Positions 19,959 to 29,387 of a stretch of 55,114 nt of DNA are shown here, one piece after another. The notes beneath the pieces are model-generated. The model saw only the letters and a list, made by a program, of their open reading frames with translations. It was not told where the DNA came from and did no database searches. The position numbers were made by a program, and so were the translations under genes. Source of the stretch: an uncultured Spirochaetales bacterium (GTDB lineage Bacteria; Spirochaetota; Spirochaetia; DTKZ01); contig CALKLC010000123.1 of the NCBI GenBank assembly GCA_937991975.1, positions 1 to 55,114 on the forward strand. The letters run 5' to 3'. The number at the start of each line of letters is the position of its first letter. Positions within the stretch are counted from its first letter, which is position 1.

Positions 19959-21486
19959 TTTTTTCTCCTTCGTTGTTCATGTAATAGAATGGTTTTTTGC
20001 AGACCTGCTCGATTTCCTTTGCCTGGCTGGCAAAATACCGGGTAAGGGCCTGTTTTAACGAACGCAAGCTCTCCTGCGCTTTCTCGAATTGGTCGGCATA
20101 GTCCAAAGGGATGGATTCTTTCAGTTTCGTGAGGACTTCTGTTTTATCTATCTGGGTAAGCTTTCCGTTCTCCAGCACGATCTTGCCGCCGATCAGCACA
20201 TGGGTAATGTGGGATTTCCTGCCCCTCTGCAGAAGCACCTCCACAGGATCATGATAAGGGTATGTAAAAGGTTCTGTCATACGAGTGTAGTCCAGGAGAA
20301 CTACGTCTGCAGGCTTCCCTACCTCTAGTTTCCCTATCTGGAGACCGATGCAACGTGCCCCTCCTTCGGTAACCATGTGAAATACTTCCCTACTGCCCAG
20401 ACACCCGGAACCGGGGACATGGTCTACCACACGGTGAAGTTTTGCCGCCATGCGAGCCTCTTCTATAAAGTCTCTCTCGTCACCGAACTCCTTATCGTCC
20501 ATCCCTATGCCGACGGTAACCCCTGCCTTCCATAGAGGCCATACGGGACTGATCCCGTTACGTACTCGCAGGTTGCAGGAGGGGTGATGCGTAACATTCA
20601 CACCCGTTTGGCGGAGGGTGTGCACATCTTCTTTTGTGATCCAGACACAGTGACCTAACGTTACATGGGGCCCGAGGATCCCCTTTTCAGCCATCCAGGC
20701 GATCAGCGTCTTGCCGTACTTTTTCAGTCCATAGAGGAACTGGTGGGGTGTTTGCTGTACATGGGTAAACAGCATTTTATTTTCCCTTCGGGCCCTGCGA
20801 TCTATTTCATAGAGAACTTCTTCCTCTACCCACTGGGGAGCCATGGGACCGTGATGGATCTGCATTTTGTCTGTGCTAAAATCCTTACTCAGCGAGTCTA
20901 CTGTATCGAAGTACCGCTCGGGAGAGAATTGCTTCGAGTTCTGCATGATCGCTTCCGCTTTCTTACGGTCTTCCATACTGAGGGAGGCAAGGAAGGGTTC
21001 CTGGTCACCATACACAAAGGTGTTCACATAGGACAGTGCAGGGGCAAAGGCTACACGGAGATCACTGGCCTGGTACGCTTTTAAAATATTACCCATTTCT
21101 TCCCCTGCCTGCAGGGGGCTCGTAGGAGTATGGTTGTGCATAACAGCGGTAACCCCGGATTCTATCAGGAGAATAGCCTGCCATAAGGTATCCCAGTACA
21201 GGCTAACAGGGGGGTATTTTCGGAACTTCCACACCTCCAGCGTGTCATCCACTGCTCCTCGCTGAAAATCTGTAATGCCCCGTCCATGGCCGTGGGCATT
21301 GATCAGCCCGGGGATAATAAGGGAATCAGCACTCCCTACTGTACGATCGGGACGATATTGTTCTACTAGCTCCCGGTAGGGGCCCAAAGCCTGAATCACA
21401 CCATCTTGAATATAAACGGCGCCCCCCTCCATCGTGGTTCGGCTGTCGGGTATTACATACTTTCCATAGAGTAAAAGACTGCTCAT
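19945..21486 (-). CDS. amidohydrolase family protein (ATZ/TRZ-like)
   Basis: PGLINAHGHGRG, LFTHVQQ, TLGHCVWI, GIGMDDKEFGDE. Confidence 0.85.
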   Translation of the reverse strand: MSSLLLYGKYVIPDSRTTMEGGAVYIQDGVIQALGPYRELVEQYRPDRTVGSADSLIIPGLINAHGHGRGITDFQRGAVDDTLEVWKFRKYPPVSLYWDTLWQAILLIESGVTAVMHNHTPTSPLQAGEEMGNILKAYQASDLRVAFAPALSYVNTFVYGDQEPFLASLSMEDRKKAEAIMQNSKQFSPERYFDTVDSLSKDFSTDKMQIHHGPMAPQWVEEEVLYEIDRRARRENKMLFTHVQQTPHQFLYGLKKYGKTLIAWMAEKGILGPHVTLGHCVWITKEDVHTLRQTGVNVTHHPSCNLRVRNGISPVWPLWKAGVTVGIGMDDKEFGDERDFIEEARMAAKLHRVVDHVPGSGCLGSREVFHMVTEGGARCIGLQIGKLEVGKPADVVLLDYTRMTEPFTYPYHDPVEVLLQRGRKSHITHVLIGGKIVLENGKLTQIDKTEVLTKLKESIPLDYADQFEKAQESLRSLKQALTRYFASQAKEIEQVCKKPFYYMNNEGEKNDEA

Positions 21487-22871
21487 ACTTGCCTCCGTGT
21501 ATGAAAGGCGGCGTAGGATGAGGGGTGTTCCCCCTGCGGGATGTATTTCCCCTGCCCATCTTGTGCGACTAGTTTTTCTTTCTGTACTACCGGCTGTCCT
21601 CTCTGGTATACAGCCTCCAGGGATCCTTCGATACGCAATCCCTCATACAGGGTGTATCCTGCTTTAGAATGCTGTGTGGATCCCTGTAAAATGTAAGGTT
21701 TTCGTGGGTCTACCAGTACAAAATCGGCGTCGCTCCCTGGTTCCAGCGTCCCTTTCTTTGGATACAAACCAAAAATACGAGCCGGGTTTTCTGCCAAACA
21801 CCGAACAAGCTGGGGGAGAGTGAGGAACCCCTCCACAAAGCCTTTCTGATACAAGGTGTAGAACAAGGTCTCCGCCTGCGGCGAACCATAGCCGGCTGCA
21901 AGAAAGTCATCGGTGATTTTCTTTGTCTTTGGAGCATGATCGCTGGCTACCACATCGATTTCGCCGTACTTTAGGCCCTCCCATAATTGGTGGTTATCCT
22001 CCTTTGTGCGCAAAGGAGGGCCAATTTTTGCTAAAGGCCCCCACTTCTGGAAGTCTTCTTCGGTTAAAAGGAGGTACTGGGGGCAGGTTTCTGCGTATAC
22101 TGTTTGTCCCCTTTCCCGGGCTCTGCGAATGGGTTCCATTCCTTTCCCGATACTGATATGGGGGATGTATAGGGGGCAAGAACAAACCCGCGCGATGGCA
22201 ATGGCTCGGTTGATTGCTTCCTCCTCTAACTCTGCGGGTCGAACTTTTACAAAAACCTCTTTGGCAGGAACACCTAGTTTTTGGTATTTATCCTCCAGGT
22301 AATCGGTCACCAACCCGTTCTCCGCGTGAACCATCACCATGCCCCCGTGTGCAGCTGCTAAATCCATGGCTGCTGCCAGGTAGTAGTCGGTTGTCATTCT
22401 TCCCAGTTTGGCATAGGTCATGAACATTTTGAAACTTTTCACCCCGTAGGGGAATGCACGAGGGATATCCATGTACTGTTTTTCCACCTGAAATAACCCC
22501 AAATGAAAGGCGTAATCGATACAGGAACCCTTAGCCTTTTCAAAAGCAGTATCTAGAGCTTGTTCGACTGTCTCCCCCGGGAAAGCATACGCGTAGTGTA
22601 TAACGGTAGTCGTACCCCCGTAGGCAGCCACCTGGGGGAGGCTTACAAAATCGTCTTCATAGTACGGATGGGTGTGGGCATCGATAAAACCCGGCAATAC
22701 ATACATTCCAGAAGCATCTATTACTTCCTTTGCCTCTGCCTCTGAAAGTTCCTCTCCTATAGCTGCAATCTTCCCACTCACAATACCTAAAGTGCTATTT
22801 TGGTATCCCTTTCCCGTGACAACGAGTCCGTTCTTCACAATTAAATCTAATTTTCCCCGTTTTACTTCCAT
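21483..22871 (-). CDS. dihydropyrimidinase/hydantoinase-like cyclic amidohydrolase
   Basis: PGFIDAHTHP, SFKMFMTY (carboxylated Lys), MVHAENG, VYAETCPQYLLL, VASDHAPK. Confidence 0.88.
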   Translation of the reverse strand: MEVKRGKLDLIVKNGLVVTGKGYQNSTLGIVSGKIAAIGEELSEAEAKEVIDASGMYVLPGFIDAHTHPYYEDDFVSLPQVAAYGGTTTVIHYAYAFPGETVEQALDTAFEKAKGSCIDYAFHLGLFQVEKQYMDIPRAFPYGVKSFKMFMTYAKLGRMTTDYYLAAAMDLAAAHGGMVMVHAENGLVTDYLEDKYQKLGVPAKEVFVKVRPAELEEEAINRAIAIARVCSCPLYIPHISIGKGMEPIRRARERGQTVYAETCPQYLLLTEEDFQKWGPLAKIGPPLRTKEDNHQLWEGLKYGEIDVVASDHAPKTKKITDDFLAAGYGSPQAETLFYTLYQKGFVEGFLTLPQLVRCLAENPARIFGLYPKKGTLEPGSDADFVLVDPRKPYILQGSTQHSKAGYTLYEGLRIEGSLEAVYQRGQPVVQKEKLVAQDGQGKYIPQGEHPSSYAAFHTRRQV

Positions 22872-22909
22872 TCCTTGATTCCCCCTGTCCTTTATCCTAT
22901 ACTACCCCT

Positions 22910-23722
22910 ATGATACACGTTGAAAAGCCTGTAGGTATCGCATCAGTTCGATCTTTAGATAAAGCTTTATCAATACTGGAGCTCATTGGCACAAAAAGCT
23001 CTCCTATTGATCTTGCCACCCTTTCTAGAGAAGCCCGTATGCCAAAAACCACTACCCTTCGGATGCTTTCCACCCTGGTCAAACGAAATTTCCTTTCTTA
23101 CGATCCCCATGCAAAAACCTACACTCTTGGCATCTCTCTTATCTATTTAGGTAAAAAGGCAGAAGAGCACTTCAGCCTGACCCGGATCCTCCGGCCATTC
23201 CTTCTAGAAATATCGAACGAGGTACAGGAAACGGCTTCTCTTGTCTTGTTGGAGTACGATACGGCAGTGTACATAGACCAGATTATTAGTAAAAACCTCA
23301 TTCGAGCGGTTCCTTCTGTGGGGGCCCACTTAAACCTGTACTGCACTGCCTCGGGAAAACTTTTCCTTAGTCAATTCTCCCATGAACAGCTGGAAGATTA
23401 TTTGCAAACCCATCCCTTAACTCCCTTAACCCCAAAAACCATAACCGACCCTAACCTTTTAAAACAAGAATTAGAAAAAATCCGCGCACAGGGATATAGC
23501 ACAGACGATGAAGAGACAGAAATTGGAGGCTTCTGCATTGCCGTTCCCATATGGAATCAGATGGGAGACCTCGCAGCTGTGTTCAGTATCACGGGTCCCG
23601 CGGAACGGATCCGATCGAAGCAAATATCCCATATAGCCTCTTACCTAAAAGCGGTTTCTGAAAAAGCTTCCGAAGCCCTTGGTTTTAAGCAAAGGAAAGG
23701 TTCTCCTGCAGGGCCTAAGTAG
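22910..23722 (+). CDS. IclR family transcriptional regulator
   Basis: N-terminal wHTH (SLDKALSILELIG...LATLSREARMPKTTTLRMLSTL) plus IclR effector domain (GGFCIAVPIWNQMGDLAAVFSITGP). Confidence 0.93.
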   Translation: MIHVEKPVGIASVRSLDKALSILELIGTKSSPIDLATLSREARMPKTTTLRMLSTLVKRNFLSYDPHAKTYTLGISLIYLGKKAEEHFSLTRILRPFLLEISNEVQETASLVLLEYDTAVYIDQIISKNLIRAVPSVGAHLNLYCTASGKLFLSQFSHEQLEDYLQTHPLTPLTPKTITDPNLLKQELEKIRAQGYSTDDEETEIGGFCIAVPIWNQMGDLAAVFSITGPAERIRSKQISHIASYLKAVSEKASEALGFKQRKGSPAGPK

Positions 23723-23747
23723 GTCATAAAGGAAGCAACCTATACCC

Positions 23748-25064
23748 TCATTTTAACAATAGATTCGGCAGCCAGGTGGCGATTCCCGGAAACAATAGCA
23801 ATGCGACCAAAACAATGAGATCACATACTACAAAAGGCCAGATTCCCGCGAAGATATCCTCTAGACTCACGTCTTTCCCTGCCACTCCCTTCATGGCAAA
23901 CACATTTAAGCCTACCGGCGGGGTAACCGCACCAATTTCGGTCATTTTCAGGCAGATCACCCCAAACCAAATCGGGTCGTATCCCAGGCGGAGGATAATC
24001 GGATATACAATGGGAAGGGTAAGGGCATAGATCCCTACAGGAACCATGATCATTCCCAGGAAGAACATCAAAAGGACTATGGCAAGTAGAATGACAAAAC
24101 TCGGAACGGGTAGTGCGTCGATCATGCGGGATAATTCCGCGGGGAGTCGGGTGATGGCCAGCACCCTGCTGTAATATAGAGCGCCGATATTGATTAAAAA
24201 GATCATAGCCGTTGTATTGGCGGAATCCTTCATAGCCATTACCACTTCACGGAAACTTTTTACGTCTTTTAACCTCCAGCCAATGAATAAAGTGGCAAAA
24301 GACCCTGCCGCGGCAGCTTCGGTAGGGGTAAACAGTCCTCCATACATGCCGCCCAGCACTATCAATGCAACCAGAGCTATCGGCCATAGTTGGGAACCTT
24401 CAGAGAGGCGCTTGGAAAAGGACCAGCTTTCTTTTTCGAAGCGTGGGGCCAATTGGGGATTTTTCTTAACCCTATAGATGATCATCAGAGAGTAGACAGT
24501 AGCGGTAATCAACCCCGGGATAATACCTGCGGCGAATAATTTCCCCACGGAGGTTTGGGTAAACATCGCATAGATAATGAACATCATGCTGGGAGGAATC
24601 ATGGAAGCAAAGGTTCCCGCGGAAGCTATGCAACCTGTGGCGAGCTTTTTATCGTAATTGTATTTTGCCATCTCCGGAAGAGCGAGCTTTCCAAAAATAG
24701 CTGTAGCGGCGATGGATGACCCGGAGATTGCTCCAAAAGCGGCGCAGCCGAAACAGGTAGCCACACCTAAGGAACCTGGTACGCCGTGGGTTAAACCATA
24801 TACGCCCCTGAATGCTCTTGCCGCAAAGCTTCCGATGCCCGCAAAAGCTCCCATTAAGATAAACAAAGGGATACATGCCCACGTAGGGGTAGCTATAGCA
24901 TGGTATGCAGTTTGACTTAAGAGGGAGAGTGCTCCATTCAGCCCTATTAGAATCCCGCTTCCAAGGAGGCCGCTAAGAATAAAGGCTGTTCCAATCGGTA
25001 TACCCAGAGTCATGGTAAAAAGTAGAAGCAGTATGGTTAAGGATCCGATGGTAAGAAAATTCAT
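23748..25064 (-). CDS. dctM: TRAP transporter large permease DctM type
   Basis: Multiple TM; GAISGSSIAATAIFGKLALPEM; GAVTPPVGLNVFAMKG. Confidence 0.93.
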   Translation of the reverse strand: MNFLTIGSLTILLLLFTMTLGIPIGTAFILSGLLGSGILIGLNGALSLLSQTAYHAIATPTWACIPLFILMGAFAGIGSFAARAFRGVYGLTHGVPGSLGVATCFGCAAFGAISGSSIAATAIFGKLALPEMAKYNYDKKLATGCIASAGTFASMIPPSMMFIIYAMFTQTSVGKLFAAGIIPGLITATVYSLMIIYRVKKNPQLAPRFEKESWSFSKRLSEGSQLWPIALVALIVLGGMYGGLFTPTEAAAAGSFATLFIGWRLKDVKSFREVVMAMKDSANTTAMIFLINIGALYYSRVLAITRLPAELSRMIDALPVPSFVILLAIVLLMFFLGMIMVPVGIYALTLPIVYPIILRLGYDPIWFGVICLKMTEIGAVTPPVGLNVFAMKGVAGKDVSLEDIFAGIWPFVVCDLIVLVALLLFPGIATWLPNLLLK

Positions 25065-25076
25065 ACGATACTCTCC

Positions 25077-25613
25077 CTAAAATGAAACATCCGAGGGTAA
25101 ATCAGGAGTTTCCGCCTGTTTAGCAAAAGGATCTTCCGCATATCGGGCATTCTTTATACTGGTTGCCGTATTCATCAGGATGGACGTTAAATAAAAAAAT
25201 AATCCAATGACAATCAACACTTTGACTGGCCAGATGGGCAGTTGTACTGTCCCGGCAACTGCTTCATTGGTACGGTACGCGATCAAGGTGTTCCTGCCCA
25301 TTTCATAAAGGAATATACTCACTACCCCTAATTGGATAACATTGATTAGTACCAGCAGGAGTTTCTTTATTTTCCAGGGCAAAAAGTGTAAGAAAATCTC
25401 GATTCGAACGTTTTCGTCGTTCTCTTCACACCGGGCAAGACCCAGATAGATCACCACCATCATGACAAATACCGACATTTCGGCTATCCCCTGGAAGGGC
25501 TTGTCTATACCACGGCTTACAATGTCAAGGAGGAGCAAGGCCATCATGAGAAGCATAAGCCATCCGGAAAAAGCGGACAAGAACTCGTTTATTGTATGCA
25601 AGACTTTGCGCAT
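25077..25613 (-). CDS. dctQ: TRAP transporter small permease DctQ type
   Basis: 4 TM protein; LLLDIVSRGIDKPFQGIAEMSVFVMMVVIYLGLA; operon context. Confidence 0.88.
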   Translation of the reverse strand: MRKVLHTINEFLSAFSGWLMLLMMALLLLDIVSRGIDKPFQGIAEMSVFVMMVVIYLGLARCEENDENVRIEIFLHFLPWKIKKLLLVLINVIQLGVVSIFLYEMGRNTLIAYRTNEAVAGTVQLPIWPVKVLIVIGLFFYLTSILMNTATSIKNARYAEDPFAKQAETPDLPSDVSF

Positions 25614-25644
25614 TTTAACACCCCCCTTTCAGCATAGTACAAAA

Positions 25645-25677
25645 AATCGCATATGGGATACCCTCCCATATGCGATT
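25645..25677 (-). terminator. intrinsic terminator between dctP and dctQ
   Basis: Perfect 14-bp stem AATCGCATATGGGA/TCCCATATGCGATT with 5-nt loop; on the minus strand followed by a U-tract (T run). Confidence 0.85.
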
Positions 25678-25699
25678 GATGCGATCGAAAAGCAGGGCG

Positions 25700-26776
25700 C
25701 TATTTCTTATCCCGTGCCATGGCTTCTTTCATGATATCTCGCATTTTTTCCATGATCTTATCCGCATTGGTGATGCCTGCTGCTTTATTTTCTTCCACCC
25801 ATTTTGCATGAAGCTTTACAAGCTCTTTTTCGTTTTCCCACTTCTTTAATTCTTCTTCGGTAATAACCGCTACTTTATATCCCGCTTTCTTTTGAGTTTC
25901 GAAGATGCGTTCCCAGGCTCCGGCAAAGGCCTTGCCAAACTCGTCCATGGCAAACTTATTCGCTCGTTCAATGCCCTCCTGCACCTCTTTCGGCAAAGAG
26001 TTCCAGAAATTTTTGTTAGCTACAATTAGAAAGGGAGTAGCCCACCAAATTTCCTTGGTAACCAGCAGGTTAGGAGCCGGCTCTTCAAACTTCATCATGT
26101 GCAGCCCGTCATAGTTGGTAAGAACCCCGTCAATGGTTTTTGTCTGTAACGCCATATACACGTCCGCCCAGGGAACCGATACAGGGATAGCCCCCGCGTT
26201 TCGAAGGTACTCCAGCACCCATCGGCTGGAAGCCCGCCATTTCTGTCCTTTAATGTCATCTATACTGGTAATGGGTTTTGTGCTCGCAAATGCCCCTGGA
26301 AGCCCGGAGGTGTATAGCATGATCTTCAGGTTCCATTGATCTTCGATTTCCTTTTTTAATTCTGGAATCTCTTGGTACGCTGTATCGTACACCCATCGTA
26401 TAACTTCCCATTTCCCGGGCCCAATGGGGAATAGTTTGAAAATCTGATGCAGAGGAAGTTGTTTGGGATAAAACTCGGCGAATACGAATCCCATTTGAGC
26501 CACTCCGTCGGATATCCCTTTTAAAGCTTCCGGTGCCGATAGCAGGGCCGCCCCCCAGAAATCCTGGATTTTCACTGCTCCCTTTGTTTCCCTCTCTACA
26601 GCGGGAATCCATACATTTTTCAAAAATTCTGTGCGCACCCCTCCAGGGGGATCACTATCCGAATATTTTACAGTGATAGTAGCCTGTTTTTGTGCAGGTG
26701 TCTCTTTCGCACCGCCCGCAAAGAGAAGACCTGCGACAAGCAGGAAAACTCCCAGGATAGTTAAAGCTCGTTTCAT
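25700..26776 (-). CDS. dctP: TRAP transporter substrate-binding protein DctP type
   Basis: Signal/lipoprotein-like N-terminus; QKWRASSRWVLEYLRNAGAIPVSVPWADVYMALQTKTIDGVLT. Confidence 0.92.
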   Translation of the reverse strand: MKRALTILGVFLLVAGLLFAGGAKETPAQKQATITVKYSDSDPPGGVRTEFLKNVWIPAVERETKGAVKIQDFWGAALLSAPEALKGISDGVAQMGFVFAEFYPKQLPLHQIFKLFPIGPGKWEVIRWVYDTAYQEIPELKKEIEDQWNLKIMLYTSGLPGAFASTKPITSIDDIKGQKWRASSRWVLEYLRNAGAIPVSVPWADVYMALQTKTIDGVLTNYDGLHMMKFEEPAPNLLVTKEIWWATPFLIVANKNFWNSLPKEVQEGIERANKFAMDEFGKAFAGAWERIFETQKKAGYKVAVITEEELKKWENEKELVKLHAKWVEENKAAGITNADKIMEKMRDIMKEAMARDKK

Positions 26777-26941
26777 ACGTATCCTCCTTGGATAAGTTTT
26801 AAAAAGTCTAACTAGTAGAGGTCTTTTCTGTCAATATAAAATTCAATTTTTTGGTATAAAGTTTCTATAAATGGAATAACTTCATACATTTTTGTAGTTA
26901 ATTGGAATCAAGCATACTCTAAAGTATTATTTAATCTGTTC

Positions 26942-26977
26942 TTGACAGATAAAACTAAGATTTGGTATAGTATTCCA
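26942..26977 (+). promoter_or_regulatory. putative larA-like gene promoter with overlapping IclR-type operator
   Basis: TTGACA (26942-26947), 18-nt spacer, TATAGT (26966-26971); TGGTATAGTATTCCA (26963-26977) resembles the IclR-type TGGAA-N5-TTCCA. Confidence 0.5.
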
Positions 26978-26998
26978 CCATAAGGAACAATTGCCATT

Positions 26999-28228
26999 TT
27001 GATGAGGGAGATTTTTTCCATACAACCCCAACATACGCCACCGGAGGCATCCCCACGAAAGATCGTGGAAGAGGGACTGCGAAAACCTCTGGGATCTCCC
27101 CCCATCGAAGAGTTGATCCATCCAACCGATTATGTGTGCATACTCATTGATGACATTACCCGCCCAACTCCCCAGAAAGTGTTACTCCCTCCTCTATTGG
27201 ATGTACTTAAAAAGTGCGGAATTTCTGATTCTCATATCACCTTTCTTATCGCTCTCGGAACCCACAGGCCTATGAATCTAAAGGAAATCGAACAACATGT
27301 AGGATCTGAAATTGCGTCTCGATTTACCATCAAGAATCATGAGTGGGATAATCCTGATGCTCTTTTTTTCGCAGGAACCACGCCTGGAGGAACTCCGATC
27401 TATGTGAACCGTTTATTAAAGGAGGCCGATTTCTCCATCGGTGTTTCCAGTGTTGTGCCTCATGCCCAGGTCGGCTGGGGGGGCGGATCAAAAATAGTAC
27501 TGCCTGGTGTAAGTGGCGCAGAGACCGTAGGCGCCATGCACCTTTTCGCTGCCTCCCTTCCTGGGTATCCAAGGTTCGCGGGGCAGGTAGATACTCCTGT
27601 TCGAGCTTTGATCGAAGAGATCGGCCGAAAGGCAGGACTTTCCTATATCGTAAATGCTGTTTTTAATGCCAGCTACGAGCTGATCCATGTGGTTGCCGGC
27701 GACCCTGTATCAGCCCACCGTCAAGGGGTTCAACTAGCTCATGATATCTTCATTCGGCCCATACCTGACCTTGCCGATGTCGTCGTTGTAGACGCGCATC
27801 CCGCGGACCTTGAGTACTGGCAGGGACTAAAACCCCTAACCCTTGGACATTTAGCCGTAAAGAAAGGGGGAGTCCTTATCCTTCAGGGGAGATTCCCCGA
27901 AGGGATAAGCCGTACACATACGGAACTCTCCCGGTATGGGAAATTATCCAGAGGGGAACTTGACCAGGTGGTGAAAGAAGGGCTTTTAAAGGATGGGGCC
28001 TGCATAGGGGCTCTCTACCAGCATATCCTTGTCCGGGAACATTGCGCCGTATTTTGTGTATCTGAGGGGTTGACTCCCCATATGTGCGACAACCTTGGTT
28101 TTGAATATTATCCTACTGTAAAAAAAGCCCTGGATGAGGCAAAGCACCGACTTTCAGCTGGGGCAACAGTTGGATGGATTCATGAGGGAGGGGAGACCGT
28201 CCCGGCGGTTATTGAGCAAAAAAACTAA
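26999..28228 (+). CDS. LarA-like nickel-dependent lactate racemase family protein
   Basis: DDITRPTP; GVSSVVPHAQVGWGGGSKIVLPGVSGAETV; LarA/DUF2088-like layout. Confidence 0.82.
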   Translation: MMREIFSIQPQHTPPEASPRKIVEEGLRKPLGSPPIEELIHPTDYVCILIDDITRPTPQKVLLPPLLDVLKKCGISDSHITFLIALGTHRPMNLKEIEQHVGSEIASRFTIKNHEWDNPDALFFAGTTPGGTPIYVNRLLKEADFSIGVSSVVPHAQVGWGGGSKIVLPGVSGAETVGAMHLFAASLPGYPRFAGQVDTPVRALIEEIGRKAGLSYIVNAVFNASYELIHVVAGDPVSAHRQGVQLAHDIFIRPIPDLADVVVVDAHPADLEYWQGLKPLTLGHLAVKKGGVLILQGRFPEGISRTHTELSRYGKLSRGELDQVVKEGLLKDGACIGALYQHILVREHCAVFCVSEGLTPHMCDNLGFEYYPTVKKALDEAKHRLSAGATVGWIHEGGETVPAVIEQKN

Positions 28229-28251
28229 AGAATACGTAATGGAGGAAAACC

Positions 28252-29352
28252 ATGGGAGAAACTGTGTACTTTCGGCCTGAAGATTTAACTTCCTACATCG
28301 AGCGGTTTTTTATCACCTATAAGGTACCCCAAAATCATGCAAAACAGATTGCGGAGGTCATTACAGAAGCAGATCTGCGGGGTGTGCATTCCCATGGGAT
28401 ATCGCGTCTCCATGTGTACTATGGGGACAGACTACGGGCAGGGCTGATGGATCCTGCTACGCCGTATAAAGTACTCAGTGAAACGGAAACAACCATCCGG
28501 TATGACGGCGGGAACGGCTTCGGCCAGGTGGTGGGTATTGCCGCCATGGAAAAGTGTATCGAAAAAGCGAAAATCCATCAGGTGGGAATAGCCACTGTCT
28601 GCAATTCCAACCACTATGGAATCGCCGCCTATTATTCGATGATGGCTCTCCCCCACGGGATGATAGGGATCAGCATGACCAATTCCCAGCCTTTAGTTGC
28701 CCCCACGTACGGACGGGAACGAATACTGGGTACAAATCCGATTTCTGTAGCGGCCCCTGCCCATAGGAGGAAACCTTTTGTACTGGATATGGCCACAAGT
28801 ATTGTTCCCATGGGGAAAATTATGCTGGCGGAAACAAAGGGAGAAACAGTCCCTCTCGGGTATGGAATCAATGCAAAAGGGGAGTTAACTCAGAATCCAA
28901 CCGAAATCCGGAACGGAGGCGCTCTTTTGCCCCTTGGGGGCCCTGATTATTTATCCGGATATAAAGGGTACGGGTTAGCCCTTTGGGTGGATATTCTCTG
29001 CGGCGTACTGGCTGGAGCGGCTTTTGGCAAGGATGTGGGCAGCCCTGTAGCCACATCCGGAACTCCCACGAACATCGGCCATTTCTTTCTGGCATTAAAC
29101 ATACAGGCTTTCCGCGATCTCTCCGATTTTACCCGGGACATGGATGCTTTGATTGAACAGCTAACCAGCTGTCCTAAAGAACCGGGGAAAGAGCGGATTT
29201 ACATCCATGGGGAAAAAGAGTTCGAGCAAAAAGAACGGTATTTGAAGGAGGGGGTTGCCCTGCCCGTAGAAGTTGTAGAGGTACTTCAAAAGAAAGGGAA
29301 GGAATCGGGGGTCCCGTTTGATTTAAGGCCCCTTCATTCTAAAGCAGGTTAA
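28252..29352 (+). CDS. Ldh2/malate-lactate-ureidoglycolate dehydrogenase family oxidoreductase
   Basis: ADLRGVHSHGISRL; SNHYGIAAYYSMMA; GTNPISVAAPA; GYKGYGLALWVDILCGVLAGAA. Confidence 0.9.
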   Translation: MGETVYFRPEDLTSYIERFFITYKVPQNHAKQIAEVITEADLRGVHSHGISRLHVYYGDRLRAGLMDPATPYKVLSETETTIRYDGGNGFGQVVGIAAMEKCIEKAKIHQVGIATVCNSNHYGIAAYYSMMALPHGMIGISMTNSQPLVAPTYGRERILGTNPISVAAPAHRRKPFVLDMATSIVPMGKIMLAETKGETVPLGYGINAKGELTQNPTEIRNGGALLPLGGPDYLSGYKGYGLALWVDILCGVLAGAAFGKDVGSPVATSGTPTNIGHFFLALNIQAFRDLSDFTRDMDALIEQLTSCPKEPGKERIYIHGEKEFEQKERYLKEGVALPVEVVEVLQKKGKESGVPFDLRPLHSKAG

Positions 29353-29363
29353 TTCATGCAGGA

Positions 29364-29385
29364 GTGGTGCCAAAATTGTGGCACC
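29364..29385. repeat. 22-nt palindromic element GTGGTGCCAAAATTGTGGCACC (copy 2)
   Basis: Identical to 10949-10970; lies between convergent stops at 29352 (+) and 29388 (-). Confidence 0.85.
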
Positions 29386-29387
29386 TC

